Origin: Streptomyces sp. NBC_00569
GTDB lineage: Bacteria > Actinomycetota > Actinomycetes > Streptomycetales > Streptomycetaceae
Direction of reading: 5' to 3'
Assembly: GCF_036345255.1 (NCBI RefSeq)
Contig: NZ_CP107783.1
Coordinates: forward strand, 1,550,001-1,614,000
Length of the DNA stretch: 64,000 nucleotides
Shown here: positions 50,109-59,594 of the stretch, piece by piece
How positions within the stretch are numbered: the stretch's first letter is position 1
How the letters are laid out: each line of letters starts with the position of its first letter
The notes under the pieces: generated by a model
Databases searched by the model: none
Seen by the model: the letters and a program-made list of their open reading frames with translations, nothing else
What the model was told of the DNA's origin: nothing
Position numbers and translations under genes: made by a program

Positions 50109-51197
50109 TCACGGGCGCGGGGCGTTCTGCTCGACGTAGTGCTTCAGCTTCCGCAGGTTCTTCCCGCCGTCGACGGTGGCACCGTAGGTGCGGTCCGCGG
50201 TGACGGGCGCGACGGCCACATGGCCGCTGAGCAGCGCGGTGGAGTCGGCGCGCCGCACGGTTTCCGTGCAGGGGTCTTGGGGCCTGTCCGCGCAGACGCC
50301 GGGGACGATGTCGAAGGTGTCGCCGCTGCCTCGGTGTGCCGCGTAGTCGTGCCACACGACCTTGCCGTGGCCGATGCCGGTCCACAGGGGCGCCTTGGCC
50401 CGCCGGCCCGTGCTGACGTCGGGGTAGTCCACCTTGACGGCGAACGTGTCGGTCAGCAGGGAGCGATCGCGCATTCCGGCGAGAAGGCGGGCGCCGAACT
50501 CGGCGTTGGCCCGGTAGTTGGCGACCGGGAAGTAGGTGTTGGTGCTGTCGCCGGATGACGAGGAGAAAGCGAGGGCGGGAATGCCGTCGTCGATGGCGGC
50601 GACAGCGGCGCCGACGGTACCGGAGTCGTTGACCTGCGCGCTGACGTTCGGCCCGGAGTTGATGCCGGTCACGACCACGTCGGGGCCGTCGGCCCAGCCG
50701 ACCTTGGCGGCGAGGCCCGAGCGGAGGGCGAACTTGACGGTGTCGGCCGGCGTCGCGCTCGGTGTGCCGGCGCCACAGGCATCGTCGGACAGGCACACCC
50801 CGTAGACGGGCGAGCCGGACGGTGCGCCTGTGCAGTCGTTCTCGTAGCCGGCGGGCAGCCGTGTGCGCCGGGCCAGCGTGAGCGCGCCGCCGTTGGTGAC
50901 CGCGGTGCCCTTGCCGGACTGCACCTGCCACGGCGCCATGACGACGACGTCGGCGCCCGCCGCGCACAGCGCCTTGCGCATCTCGTAGAGGCCCAGCCCG
51001 TCGGAGTGGGAGGCCTTGGCGGCCTGCATGGAGTCGTCGTTGGACAGCAGGACGCGCAGTCCGGCCAGGGGTTGGGCCGAGGGTTCCGCGTGGGCGGCGG
51101 GTTCCGTGGCCTGTGGCAGGGCGTAGGCCGTCGCGGTGAGGCTTGCGAGTGCGGCGGTGGTGGCCAGCACGATGCGGGAGCGGGAGGTGATGGGCAT
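50109..51197 (-). CDS. surE: secreted SurE-type 5'/3'-nucleotidase
   Basis: 362 residues. Signal peptide at about 1-30 (IVLATTAALASLTATAYA). Then the SurE fold: GLRVLLSNDDSMQAAKA (metal-binding Asp pair), DVVVTGINSGPNVSAQ, VAAIDDGIPALAFSSS. Normal SurE proteins are about 250 residues and cytoplasmic; the secreted Streptomyces forms carry inserts with cysteine pairs (NDCTGAPSGSPVYGVCLSDDACG), seen here. It should remove phosphate from extracellular nucleotides. ATG 51197 is chosen for the signal peptide. 58 nt before the esterase start. Confidence 0.88.
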   Translation of the reverse strand: MPITSRSRIVLATTAALASLTATAYALPQATEPAAHAEPSAQPLAGLRVLLSNDDSMQAAKASHSDGLGLYEMRKALCAAGADVVVMAPWQVQSGKGTAVTNGGALTLARRTRLPAGYENDCTGAPSGSPVYGVCLSDDACGAGTPSATPADTVKFALRSGLAAKVGWADGPDVVVTGINSGPNVSAQVNDSGTVGAAVAAIDDGIPALAFSSSSGDSTNTYFPVANYRANAEFGARLLAGMRDRSLLTDTFAVKVDYPDVSTGRRAKAPLWTGIGHGKVVWHDYAAHRGSGDTFDIVPGVCADRPQDPCTETVRRADSTALLSGHVAVAPVTADRTYGATVDGGKNLRKLKHYVEQNAPRP

Positions 51198-51229
51198 GGT
51201 GGGCGTGTCCCTTTGTTCAGGTCGGAGGC

Positions 51230-51255
51230 GGTGGCCGGCGCGGGTGCCGGCCACC
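51230..51255 (-). terminator. hairpin terminator after the GH3 gene
   Basis: Perfect 10-bp stem GGTGGCCGGC (51230-51239) with GCCGGCCACC (51246-51255), 6-nt loop, 33 nt beyond the GH3 stop and 33 nt before the surE start. Confidence 0.75.
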
Positions 51256-51287
51256 GGGTGTCTGCGGGTCCGGCACAGTTCCGGGAG

Positions 51288-53072
51288 TCAGAGGGGCAGT
51301 CCGTGTCCGTGCGGGAAGACGGGGTCGGCGGTGTCGTTGGGTACGTCCGGGCGTGAGGCCGCGACGGCCGCCATGGAGCGGGGCAGCTCGAAGGGCAGGC
51401 GGCCCTCGCCGGCGGCCCGGCCGAAGGCGATGTCCAGCAGTGCGGTGTCACTCGCGCCGTAGTCGGCGATCAGCGCGGACGCCTTCTCGGCGATCTCCGG
51501 GATGACGGCCGGCCGCTCCAAGTTGATGCAGACAAGGGCCGGCACGGTCTCCAAGAGACGCACGATGTCGCTCAGTTCCTCCTCGGGGAAGTCGAGTCGC
51601 CCGGAGTGGAAGAACGCCTCGAACCTGCCCTCGCGCGGTTCGTACGGGGTGCGCAGCCGAAGGATCGCCAGTTCGGCGGCGGCAGGGTCGGCGACCACCT
51701 CGCCGTAGGAGGCCGCCGCGTCCGGCGAGACTCCGCGGACGTACAGCTTCGGCCGGGTCGCGGTGACCGGGAGTGTCCGCTCGTGGTTGGTCAGTACGGT
51801 CAGGGAGCGGCGCTGTGCGGCCTCGCCGGCCGCGCGGAACTCACTGTTGCCGACGGTTTCCTCGGCCGTCCCGGGGTCGACGAAGGGGTTGTCGAACAGT
51901 CCCAGACGGAACTTGTCGCGCAGCAGGCGTCGCACCGAGGCGTCTATACGGGACTCAGGGACGCGGCCCGAGCGGACCAGTTCCACGATCACCTCCGGGC
52001 AGGCCTCGCCGCCGAACTGGTCGGCTCCGGCGTCGAGGGCCTTCGCCGCCCGCTCGGCGACACTGAGGTGTTCCACCCCCCAGGCGCGCGCCTGGTGCAG
52101 TTCGCCGAGGATCGAGGCGTCGGTGAGCAGTCCCCAGTCGGTGCACACGATGCCGGTGAAGCCCAGCTGCTCGCGCAACAGCCCGGTGACGACGCCGCGG
52201 TTGAAGCCGAAGCCCACCTCTTCCCAGTCCGTGCCGATCGGCTGTCCGTAGTACGGCATGATCTGCGCGCACCCGGCGTCGATGGCGGCGCGGAAGGGCA
52301 GGAGGTGGTGGTCCCGCATTCCGCCGGGATAGACCTGTTCCTTGCCGTGCGGGAAGTGCGGGTCCTCACCGTCCTTCTGGGGGCCGCCGCCGGGGAAGTG
52401 CTTGACCATGGCGCTGACGGAGTGGCCGCCCAGCTCCTCCCCCTGCAGTCCGTGGACGTACGCCCGCACGAGCTCGGCGGTCAGGGCGGCGTCCGAGCCG
52501 AAGGTGCCCGTCTGGCGGGACCAGCGCGGCTCGGTGGCCAGGTCGATCTGCGGGTGGAGGGCCACGCGCAGGCCGACGGCCAGGTACTCGCGTCGGACGG
52601 TGTCGGCGAACCGGTGCACCAGTTCGGGGTCGCGGGTCGCGGCCAGACCCAGCGGCTCGGGCCACGCGGAGAACGGCCCTGCGGTGAACGACGCACCCGG
52701 GTTGTCGGTGAAGGCGTGGCGCGGGTCGGTGGAGAGCGTGAGCGGTATGCCGAGGCGGGTGCCGGCGGCGATCTCCTGAAGGGCGTTGTGCCATTCGGCC
52801 ATCTGCCGGGCGCCCGCGGCGCCCAGGACGTTGAAGTGGCTGATGAGACGTGTCCGGATCAGTCCGGTGGTGTCCGTGGGCACCATCGCCTCGTCGCCGT
52901 TCTCGACCGGGCGTCCGTCCGGATGGAGGGGAAGCATGGTGTGGAAGACCTGTCCGGCCTTCTCGGCGAGGGTCATGCGGGCCAGGAGGTCCTCGACTCG
53001 CTCGTCGACGGGGCGGGACGGGTCCTGGTAGGGGTGGCCTTCGTGACGTGGCGCGGGTGCGGTGGTGGTCAT
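51288..53072 (-). CDS. GH3 family glycoside hydrolase, cytoplasmic
   Basis: 594 residues, no signal peptide. N-terminal barrel with RVEDLLARMTLAEKAGQV, AMVKHFPGGGPQKDGEDPH, and the nucleophile Asp in GIVCTDWGLL; a second alpha/beta sandwich domain follows from about 400 (EAAQRRSLTVLTN, ALVCINLERPAVIPE). ATG 53072 (MTTTAPAPRHEGHPYQD) was chosen over 53138, whose leader is not family-like. Beta-glucosidase or beta-xylosidase activity is likely. It follows the MFS gene by 129 nt with a small hairpin between, so import and intracellular hydrolysis of an oligosaccharide is the probable job. Confidence 0.9.
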   Translation of the reverse strand: MTTTAPAPRHEGHPYQDPSRPVDERVEDLLARMTLAEKAGQVFHTMLPLHPDGRPVENGDEAMVPTDTTGLIRTRLISHFNVLGAAGARQMAEWHNALQEIAAGTRLGIPLTLSTDPRHAFTDNPGASFTAGPFSAWPEPLGLAATRDPELVHRFADTVRREYLAVGLRVALHPQIDLATEPRWSRQTGTFGSDAALTAELVRAYVHGLQGEELGGHSVSAMVKHFPGGGPQKDGEDPHFPHGKEQVYPGGMRDHHLLPFRAAIDAGCAQIMPYYGQPIGTDWEEVGFGFNRGVVTGLLREQLGFTGIVCTDWGLLTDASILGELHQARAWGVEHLSVAERAAKALDAGADQFGGEACPEVIVELVRSGRVPESRIDASVRRLLRDKFRLGLFDNPFVDPGTAEETVGNSEFRAAGEAAQRRSLTVLTNHERTLPVTATRPKLYVRGVSPDAAASYGEVVADPAAAELAILRLRTPYEPREGRFEAFFHSGRLDFPEEELSDIVRLLETVPALVCINLERPAVIPEIAEKASALIADYGASDTALLDIAFGRAAGEGRLPFELPRSMAAVAASRPDVPNDTADPVFPHGHGLPL

Positions 53073-53129
53073 GGGTGCCTCCAGGGCGAAGGGGACGGAG
53101 TCCCGGGGGTGGTTCGGCGCCGGTGCGGA

Positions 53130-53152
53130 CCGGGACACGGCCGGCGTCCCGG
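53130..53152 (-). terminator. small hairpin between MFS and GH3 genes
   Basis: CCGGGAC (53130-53136) with GTCCCGG (53146-53152), 9-nt loop, 50 nt after the MFS stop. It could attenuate rather than end transcription into GH3. Confidence 0.4.
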
Positions 53153-53201
53153 AGTGGCGGTCACCGCGCGGGCGCGGAAGGGGCGTGGCGGGCCTGACGG
53201 C

Positions 53202-54536
53202 TCACCGGACGCCCCGGACGCGGAGTACACCCAGCGCGCCGACGAGTGAGACGGCCGCGGCGACCGGGAACAAGGCCTCGTAGCCGCCCGCGGCGACGAT
53301 CCAGCCGGCGAGGGTGGGGGCGAGGATCTGCGGTCCGGCGTTGGCGATGTTGATGACGCCCATGTCCTTGCCGACATCGGCTGCGCGCGGCAGAACCTTG
53401 GTGATCAGGGCCATGTCGACGGCCATGTAGGCGCCGAAGGCCAGGCCGCCGACGATGTTGTACGCGAGCATGCCGCCCTGAGTGGGCCACAGCATCGGGA
53501 GCGACAGGGCCAGCGCGGCGACGATGCCGGAGGTGAACACGAACGGCTTCACCCTGCCGACCTTGTCGGCGAGGGGTCCGAGGAGGACGGTGGCGGCGAC
53601 CGTGCACAGCGCGTTGACGACCATCAGGAAGCCGACGGTCGGCAGCAGATCCTGGGGCGGGACCTTGATGTAGTCGGCGAGCAGGTACAGGTTGTAGGTG
53701 AGGACGATGAAGTAGCCCAGCATGACGCCGAGCCGGGAGACGAAGGCCCAGCCGAAGTCCGGGTGCCGGCAGGGGCTGACCCAGAAGCCGCCGAGGAACG
53801 CTCTGAGTGAGAACGGCTCGCGCGGCAGGTCACGGGCGTCACGGTCCGGCGACAGGACGACGAACACGAGCGCCGCGGCGACGATGACGGCGGCTGTCAG
53901 GTAGTAGCCGTTCGCGCCGGCGAACCGGCCGCCGAATCCGCCGATGACACCGTCCAGGCCGAACTTCGTGCCGGGCACCCCGCCGATGATCAGTGCCGCG
54001 GCGATGGTGCCGAGGGGTACGCCCAGACCGACCAGCGCCGAGAAGGTTCCGTACCGGGCGGCCGGGACGCGATCGGGCATGGCGGCGGTCAGGGCGGCCT
54101 GGTAGCCGTTCATGATGAACTGCACGACGCCCCAGCTCAGGCCGAGCGTCGCGATGCTTGCCGCGTGCGCCTGGGCGACCAGGGCGAGTGCGCCGAGCAG
54201 CGCGCACAGCAGGATCCACGGCGCCCGGCGGCCGAACCGGGACCGCGTGCGATCGGACAGTTGCCCGAACACCGGGTTGCCGATCGTGGCGAGGACGGCC
54301 CCCGTGGTGCTGGCGGTGGACAAGGCGGATGTGTCGTTCGTGCCGGTGATCTGGGCGACCTGGATGGGCAGCAGGAAGCTGCCCACGCCGAGCCACAACA
54401 GGTAGAGCGCGATGTTGGCGGCGGGCAGCGTGACGTAGAGCCGTGCGAGGCGCCGGGGAGGCGCGGGTGCGTCGGCGCCGGTGTCGGCGCCGACGACGGC
54501 GGTCGCCGTCGCGTTTTCAGGAAGTGAATGGGTCAT
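53202..54536 (-). CDS. MFS transporter, probable sugar/glycoside symporter
   Basis: 444 residues, twelve predicted membrane segments. The conserved MFS loop 2-3 motif is present as FGQLSDRTRSRFGRRAPWIL, with a mirrored LGPLADKVGRVKPFVF in the second half, a pattern typical of glycoside-pentoside-hexuronide-like and SUT-like carriers. A disordered N-terminal 30 residues precedes the first span (ANIALYLLWLGVGSFLLP). ATG 54536; upstream Met at 54614 rejected as its leader is Arg-rich and lies on the operator. Between a LacI regulator and a GH3 enzyme, it should import the regulated oligosaccharide. Confidence 0.9.
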   Translation of the reverse strand: MTHSLPENATATAVVGADTGADAPAPPRRLARLYVTLPAANIALYLLWLGVGSFLLPIQVAQITGTNDTSALSTASTTGAVLATIGNPVFGQLSDRTRSRFGRRAPWILLCALLGALALVAQAHAASIATLGLSWGVVQFIMNGYQAALTAAMPDRVPAARYGTFSALVGLGVPLGTIAAALIIGGVPGTKFGLDGVIGGFGGRFAGANGYYLTAAVIVAAALVFVVLSPDRDARDLPREPFSLRAFLGGFWVSPCRHPDFGWAFVSRLGVMLGYFIVLTYNLYLLADYIKVPPQDLLPTVGFLMVVNALCTVAATVLLGPLADKVGRVKPFVFTSGIVAALALSLPMLWPTQGGMLAYNIVGGLAFGAYMAVDMALITKVLPRAADVGKDMGVINIANAGPQILAPTLAGWIVAAGGYEALFPVAAAVSLVGALGVLRVRGVR

Positions 54537-54608
54537 GCTGAGGCCCCTTGAAGAGCGATGCCGATGAATGCGGACGCGGTGGGGGCGCGCGTTGAGGAGG
54601 ACAGTAGG

Positions 54609-54620
54609 TGACACGTGTAA
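54609..54620. promoter_or_regulatory. LacI-type operator upstream of the MFS gene
   Basis: TGACACGTGTAA, an 8-bp perfect palindrome ACACGTGT inside a 12-bp near-palindrome, 73 nt before the MFS ATG and after the LacI gene. Likely site of the adjacent regulator. Confidence 0.6.
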
Positions 54621-54793
54621 TCAGCGGAAGAGGTCTGACGGCACGAGTTGTGTTCGTCATCCGATGCGGGACCACTCGAGTGTTGAAAAGTTGAAGCCAG
54701 TGATCGACGCCGGAGCAACTGATCCGTCAGCCACGACGCGGGGCCGACGCGCGCGGCGACGCTGCTGTCACGTCACCTTGCCGACCGCCCTGG

Positions 54794-55819
54794 CTAGGCG
54801 GTTTCCCGGATCACCAGACCGGTTCGGAGGTAGGAGCGGGTCTCCGCAGGCGTGCCGGGAGCGCCGATCAGGCGGTCCAGCATCGCGGCGATCTCACGTG
54901 CGGGCGTGAAATCCATGCGGACGGTCGTCAGCTTCGGGCGCAGGAGTCTGCCGATCAGCAGATCGTCCGCACCCACCACCGCGACGTCCTCCGGGACACG
55001 CAGGCCGGCGTCCTGAAGGGCGCGCACGGCGACGGACGCGTACTCGTCGTTGTAGGCGAACAACCCGTCGACCCTGGCCTCGACCACCAGCTCGGCCCAC
55101 CGGGCCGCCGCCCCCTCGTCGAGAGACAGTTCCTGCCGCACGACGGTGACGGAAGGGTGTGCTCGCGCGGCGGTCTCGGCACCGGAGAACCTGGGCTCGG
55201 CGAACCCGCGCAGCGACACGTCGGCGGGCACGATCACACCGATGTTCCTGCGTCCGACCGCCACCAGGTGCTCCAGGGCCATCGCGCCGACCTGCACCTG
55301 GTCCGCCACCAGCGCGTGCGCGCCGGGCACAGGCGCCGGCCCGGCGCTGACCACGACGCCGATGCCGGCCCGGTGCAGCACGTCGACGGCGTGCTCGTCC
55401 AGGCTGTCGTCCATCAGCGACAGCACCGCGTCGGGCCGCAGCTCGGCCCATCGGCGGGCGGCCTCGGCTCCCCGGTGGCCCGTCGGGCCGTAGAGGACGG
55501 CCGTGTAACCGAGTTCCGAAAGGGCCGACTGCAGCTCGGCGAAGAACTGGGCGAACAAAGGCCCCGCGGTCACAGCCGGGGCGGTGAGCAGGACGACTCC
55601 GCTCCGCCCGGCGCGCAGTGCCCGCGCCACGGCGTGCGGCACATAACCCAGCTGCAGGGCCGCTTCCCTGACCCGCTCCCGGGTGGCCTCACTGACGCGT
55701 CCGCCCCGGGTGTTGTTCAGGACGTACGAGACGGTGGCCCGCGAGACTCCCGCGGCGCGTGCCACGTCCTCGCTCGTGGGCGGGGTTCCGGCCGAACTCT
55801 GCGAGGACATCGAGGCCAT
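54794..55819 (-). CDS. LacI-family transcriptional regulator
   Basis: 341 residues. HTH PTSEDVARAAGVSRATVSYVLNN, hinge VARALRAGRSG, then the effector-binding domain (ADLLIG-type region VAVVGADDLLIGRLLRPKLTTVRMD). ATG 55819, with a second in-frame ATG at 55810. It lies upstream of, and co-directional with, the MFS and GH3 genes, and is separated from MFS by about 257 nt that contain a palindromic operator. It may also act on the GH43 operator at 48372. Confidence 0.92.
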   Translation of the reverse strand: MASMSSQSSAGTPPTSEDVARAAGVSRATVSYVLNNTRGGRVSEATRERVREAALQLGYVPHAVARALRAGRSGVVLLTAPAVTAGPLFAQFFAELQSALSELGYTAVLYGPTGHRGAEAARRWAELRPDAVLSLMDDSLDEHAVDVLHRAGIGVVVSAGPAPVPGAHALVADQVQVGAMALEHLVAVGRRNIGVIVPADVSLRGFAEPRFSGAETAARAHPSVTVVRQELSLDEGAAARWAELVVEARVDGLFAYNDEYASVAVRALQDAGLRVPEDVAVVGADDLLIGRLLRPKLTTVRMDFTPAREIAAMLDRLIGAPGTPAETRSYLRTGLVIRETA

Positions 55820-56099
55820 GATCAGCCATCATCGCAGAAGAGACAGGTGTCGGTGACGGTGATCGATCCCGCGTGGCATCACCTCACGCGCAACGCGGCG
55901 ACCACCGCCCCCGCGTCCGACGCCGCCAAAGCCACGCTCGACCGGGCCCGGCGACGAACCGCACCGTGGCGTCCGACGATCGGTTCACCGGTTTGCCGCA
56001 GCGCTCACGGCGGACGGGGCGGGTAGCCCTTAGCGTCGAGGCCAAACAGCGGAAGCGAGCCCCCGGAACAGCAGAGGGCCGAGGAGAGGCGCGCGGGCG

Positions 56100-57600
56100 A
56101 TGGCGGACAAGCCGAACATTGTGGTGCTGTGGGGCGACGACATCGGAATCACGAACCTGAGCTGCTACAGCGACGGCCTCATGGGATACCGCACCCCGAA
56201 CATCGACCGGATCGCCACGGAGGGCATGCGCTTCACGGACTACTACGCGGAGCAGTCCTGCACGGCGGGGCGTTCGGCGTTCATCACCGGCCAGAGCCCG
56301 TTCCGCACCGGCCTGTCGAAGGTGGGACTGCCGGGGGCGCAGCTGGGCATGCAGGCGCAGGATCCGACCATCGCCCGAGTCCTCCAAGGAACAGGGCTAC
56401 GCCACCGGGCAGTTCGGCAAGAACCACCTGGGCGACCGCGACGAGCACCTGCCGACCGTGCACGGCTTCGACGAGTTCTTCGGCAATCTCTACCACCTCA
56501 ACGCCGAGGAGGAGCCGGAGGAACGCGACTACCCCTCCGATGAGGAGTACCCGGACTTCCGCGAGAACTACGGTCCGCGTGGTGTGCTGCACACCTGGGC
56601 CGACGGCAAGGGCGGGCAGCGGATCGAGAACACGGGGCCGCTGACCCGGGAGCGGATGAAGACCTGTGATGAAGAGTTCGCGTCGGCCGCCACGGACTTC
56701 ATCCGCCGGCAGGCCACGGACGACGTGCCGTTCTTCATGTGGTTCAACACGACGCACATGCACTTCCGCACACACGCCAAGGACGATTCCCTCGGCCAGT
56801 CGGGACGCTGGCAGTCCGAATACCACGACGCGATGATCGACCACGACAAGCTGATCGGCTCGATGCTGGACCTGCTGGACGAGCTGGGCATCGCCGACAA
56901 CACCATCGTGGTGTACGGCACGGACAACGGCCCGCACGCCAACACCTGGCCGGACGCCGCCACCACCCCGTTCCGCAGCGAGAAGAACTCCAACTGGGAG
57001 GGCGCGTTCCGTACACCGGCCCTGGTGCGCTGGCCCGGTCGCATCCCCGCCGGGGTGGTGTCCAACGAGATCGTCGCCGGCCTGGACTGGCTGCCGACCT
57101 TCGCCGCCGCGGCAGGGGAGCCGAAAATCGTCGACAAGCTCAAGACCGGCACCACGCTGGACGGACACACCTTCAAGGTCCACCTCGACGGCCACAACCT
57201 TCTGCCCTACCTGACCGGCGAGATCGAACAGGGCCCGCGCAAGGACTTCTTCTACTTCTCCGACGACGGGGACCTGATGGCGCTGCGCTACGACAACTGG
57301 AAACTGATCTTCATGGAGCAGCGCTCCCCAGGGACGCTGGCGCTGTGGGCCGAGCCGTTCACCGTGCTGCGCGTGCCCAAGTTGTTCAACCTGCGCACCG
57401 ACCCGTTCGAGAAGGCCGACGTGACCGCGAACACCTACTACGACTGGTTCCTGGCGCACGTGTTCCTGCTCGTGCCGGCCCAGCGGATCGTCGGGGACTT
57501 CCTGGCCACCTTCAAGGAGTTCCCACCGCGGCAGAAGGCGGCGAGCTTCACCGTCGACCAGGTACTGGCCAACCTGGTCTCAGGGGTCCCGAGTGCCTGA
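56100..57600 (+). pseudogene. arylsulfatase (type I sulfatase) interrupted by a +1 frameshift
   Basis: The alkaline-phosphatase-like sulfatase reading frame starts at ATG 56100 ([21 protein letters not shown]) with the formylglycine site CTAGR in [10 protein letters not shown]. After VARVL-equivalent codons at 56384 the frame is lost; removing one base in the CTCC run at 56382-56385 restores [23 protein letters not shown] and the full C-terminal part in the frame ending at 57600 (NTTHMHFRTHAK, GTDNGPHANTWPD, LRYDNWKLIFMEQ). The rest is well conserved, so the lesion is recent or a sequencing error. Product would be a sulfate-ester hydrolase. Confidence 0.87.
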
Positions 57601-58095
57601 ACCCGCCCCGGGCACGGCGGAACTCCACGCCGCCGCGCCCACCCCACCGGCCGCCCCCTTGCCGCCCGGCCCGGCGGCACCCACCGGCCGAACGGCAACC
57701 GCTCCGGAGGGCATGGTCGCCCTCCCCTCCGGACGCTTCATGATGGGCTCGAACGCGCACTACCCCGAAGAAGCACCGGCCCGCCTGGTGGCGGTCCCGG
57801 CCTTCGCCATCGACCGCCACCAGGTGACCAACACACAGTTCGCCGAATTCGTCGCGGCCACCGCTACGTCACCCTCGCCGAGCGCCCGCTGAGTCCTGCG
57901 CACTACCCTGGCCTGCCCGCGCAGCTGCTGAAACCGGGTTCGATGGTGTTCCGGCCGACACCCGGCCCGGTCGACCTGCGGGACCTGAGCCAGTGGTGGT
58001 CCTGGACACCCGGCGCCAGCTGGCGGCGTCCGGAAGGGCCCGGCTCGGGCCTGCGCGGCCGCAAGCAGCACCCCGTCGTGCACATCGCCCACCAG
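57593..58095 (+). pseudogene. remnant of formylglycine-generating enzyme (sulfatase-modifying factor), frameshifted and truncated
   Basis: GTG 57593 overlaps the sulfatase stop. Family N-terminus: MVALPSGRFMMGSNAHYPEEAP and FAIDRHQVTNTQFAEFVAAT. One base is missing near 57865; the next frame then gives YVTLAERPLSPAHYPG, MVFRPTPGPVDLRDLSQWWSWTPGASWRRPEGPGS and HPVVHIAHQ, after which homology stops near 58095. The C-terminal half, which holds the two catalytic cysteines, is gone. This enzyme would have converted the sulfatase Cys to formylglycine, so the pair is losing function together. Confidence 0.85.
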
Positions 58096-58313
58096 GGTCC
58101 ATACCTTCGAAGGATCTGTCCAACACGGAGCCCTCCAGCCACCGTCCAGGACAGCTGCCGGCCCCGGCACCTCGACCTGTGCCTCGACCAGTTCCTCGCC
58201 AAGCCTGCGGAGGGGCAGCGCCCGTGCAGGTGACGCGACGTCAAAGGCCGTTGTCAGTGCCTCCCCATAGAGTGAAAACGTCACTCGGGGAGCATCGGAG
58301 GGGGAGCAAAAAC

Positions 58314-59372
58314 GTGTCCGCAAACAGGATCCAGCACAAGGTCAATCACGTCGCGCTGGTAGTGGACTCTTCGGGTTCCATGCGCCCGCACCAGGGTCAA
58401 CTCATCCGTGTGGTCGATGAGTTCGTGGCGGGATTGAAAGCCGAATCGGACAGCCTCGGCCACGAGACCAGGATCAGCCTCTACTCCTTCGACCACAGGG
58501 TGGAGAACCTCGTGTGGGACATGGACGTGAAGCACCTGCCGTCCATGCGGGGCCTGTACCAGGTCAACAATGGCGCTACGGCGCTCATCGAGGCTTCTCT
58601 CAAGTCGCTGGACGACCTGGGCCATATCTGGGAGGAATACGGCGAGCACAGTTTCCTCCAGATCGTCGTGACGGACGGCGAGGAGAACGCCTCCGGCGGC
58701 GACAGGCGGCACGACGGCGACATGGCCGTCCTCGGCCCCTGGCTCAAAAAGATCACGGCAACGATGGGCGGGCTTCCAGGCCACTGGACGTCCGCGATCC
58801 TCGTCCCGAACTCCCTGGCCAAGCGCACCGCCCAGAACTACGGCTTCCCGGCCGGGAACATCGCCATCTGGGATGCGGATTCCCAGAAGGGTGTCGAGGA
58901 AGCGATCGGCACGGTGCGGGCTGCCGCCACCAGCTTCCTGCGCGGGCGGGAGCAGGGCGTGCGCGGCACGAAGAACCTCTTCGCCGTCGGTCAGGACATA
59001 TCGGTTGCCGAAGTGCGGGCGAACCTCGAACCGGTTCCGGCCGACAAGTACCGGCTTCTGAAAGTCGACCAGGAAGTCGAGATCCGCCCCTTCGTCAATT
59101 CTCATCCGGGGGTGGCGTACGAACGTGGCTCCTGTTACTACCAGCTCGGCGCCCGGGCTCAGGTCCAGCCGAACAAAGAAGTCATCGTGGTCGAGAAGGA
59201 CACCGACCGGGCCTATACGGGCGACGCGGCGCGGAGCCTTTTGTTCGGTACGGATGTGCAAGGAACCGTCTCCGTGAAAGCGGGGAACAATCCCAAGCTG
59301 GAGGTGTATGTGCAAAGTCGTTCGGTGAACAGGAAGCTCAAGCCGAAGACACGTCTTCTCATCATGCTGTGA
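58314..59372 (+). CDS. von Willebrand factor type A domain protein
   Basis: 352 residues, no signal peptide. vWA domain at about 8-205 with the metal site DSSGSM, a Thr in NNGATALIEA and TDGEENASGG, so the MIDAS seems complete. From about 215 a separate beta-rich C-terminal region (KYRLLKVDQEVEIRPFVN, GSCYYQLGARAQVQPNKEVIVVEKD) that I do not recognise beyond seeing it as an ordered domain. GTG 58314 has GGAGGGGGAGC upstream; the longer open frame from 57993 overlaps the FGE remnant and is rejected. Probably a scaffold or metal-dependent adhesion module in the cytoplasm; partner unknown. Confidence 0.85.
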   Translation: MSANRIQHKVNHVALVVDSSGSMRPHQGQLIRVVDEFVAGLKAESDSLGHETRISLYSFDHRVENLVWDMDVKHLPSMRGLYQVNNGATALIEASLKSLDDLGHIWEEYGEHSFLQIVVTDGEENASGGDRRHDGDMAVLGPWLKKITATMGGLPGHWTSAILVPNSLAKRTAQNYGFPAGNIAIWDADSQKGVEEAIGTVRAAATSFLRGREQGVRGTKNLFAVGQDISVAEVRANLEPVPADKYRLLKVDQEVEIRPFVNSHPGVAYERGSCYYQLGARAQVQPNKEVIVVEKDTDRAYTGDAARSLLFGTDVQGTVSVKAGNNPKLEVYVQSRSVNRKLKPKTRLLIML

Positions 59373-59521
59373 GTTTGCGCTGTGAGTTCGCGCTGCGACC
59401 TCGGTCGGTCCGCCACTGAGGTGTGGTGTTTCTTCGTGAGTCGCGTTCTCGTCCGGAGTTCCGCCCCGGCGGGCTTCTGCTTCGGCGCGGCTCCGAACCG
59501 TAGCTCGTGGCTCTGCCCCGA

Positions 59522-59554
59522 CGCCGAGGCCGGTCGTCTCGACCGGCTTCGGCG
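59522..59554. terminator. bidirectional terminator between vWA and phosphatase genes
   Basis: 14-bp stem, 59522-59535 with 59541-59554, one G-U wobble, 5-nt loop GTCTC. It lies between two convergent genes, 41 nt from the phosphatase stop. Confidence 0.75.
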
Positions 59555-59594
59555 CACGCCATTGTTGAGCTCCGATTCCGTCGGCCGGCCTTGC

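Noticed and set aside
56100..57600. Two separate sulfatase genes (56100-56543 and 56458-57600)
   Set aside because: Their proteins are the two halves of one sulfatase and join exactly if one base near 56385 is removed.
57943..58233. Stand-alone 96-residue protein
   Set aside because: It is the second frame of the broken FGE followed by unrelated sequence; it lacks a start site of its own.
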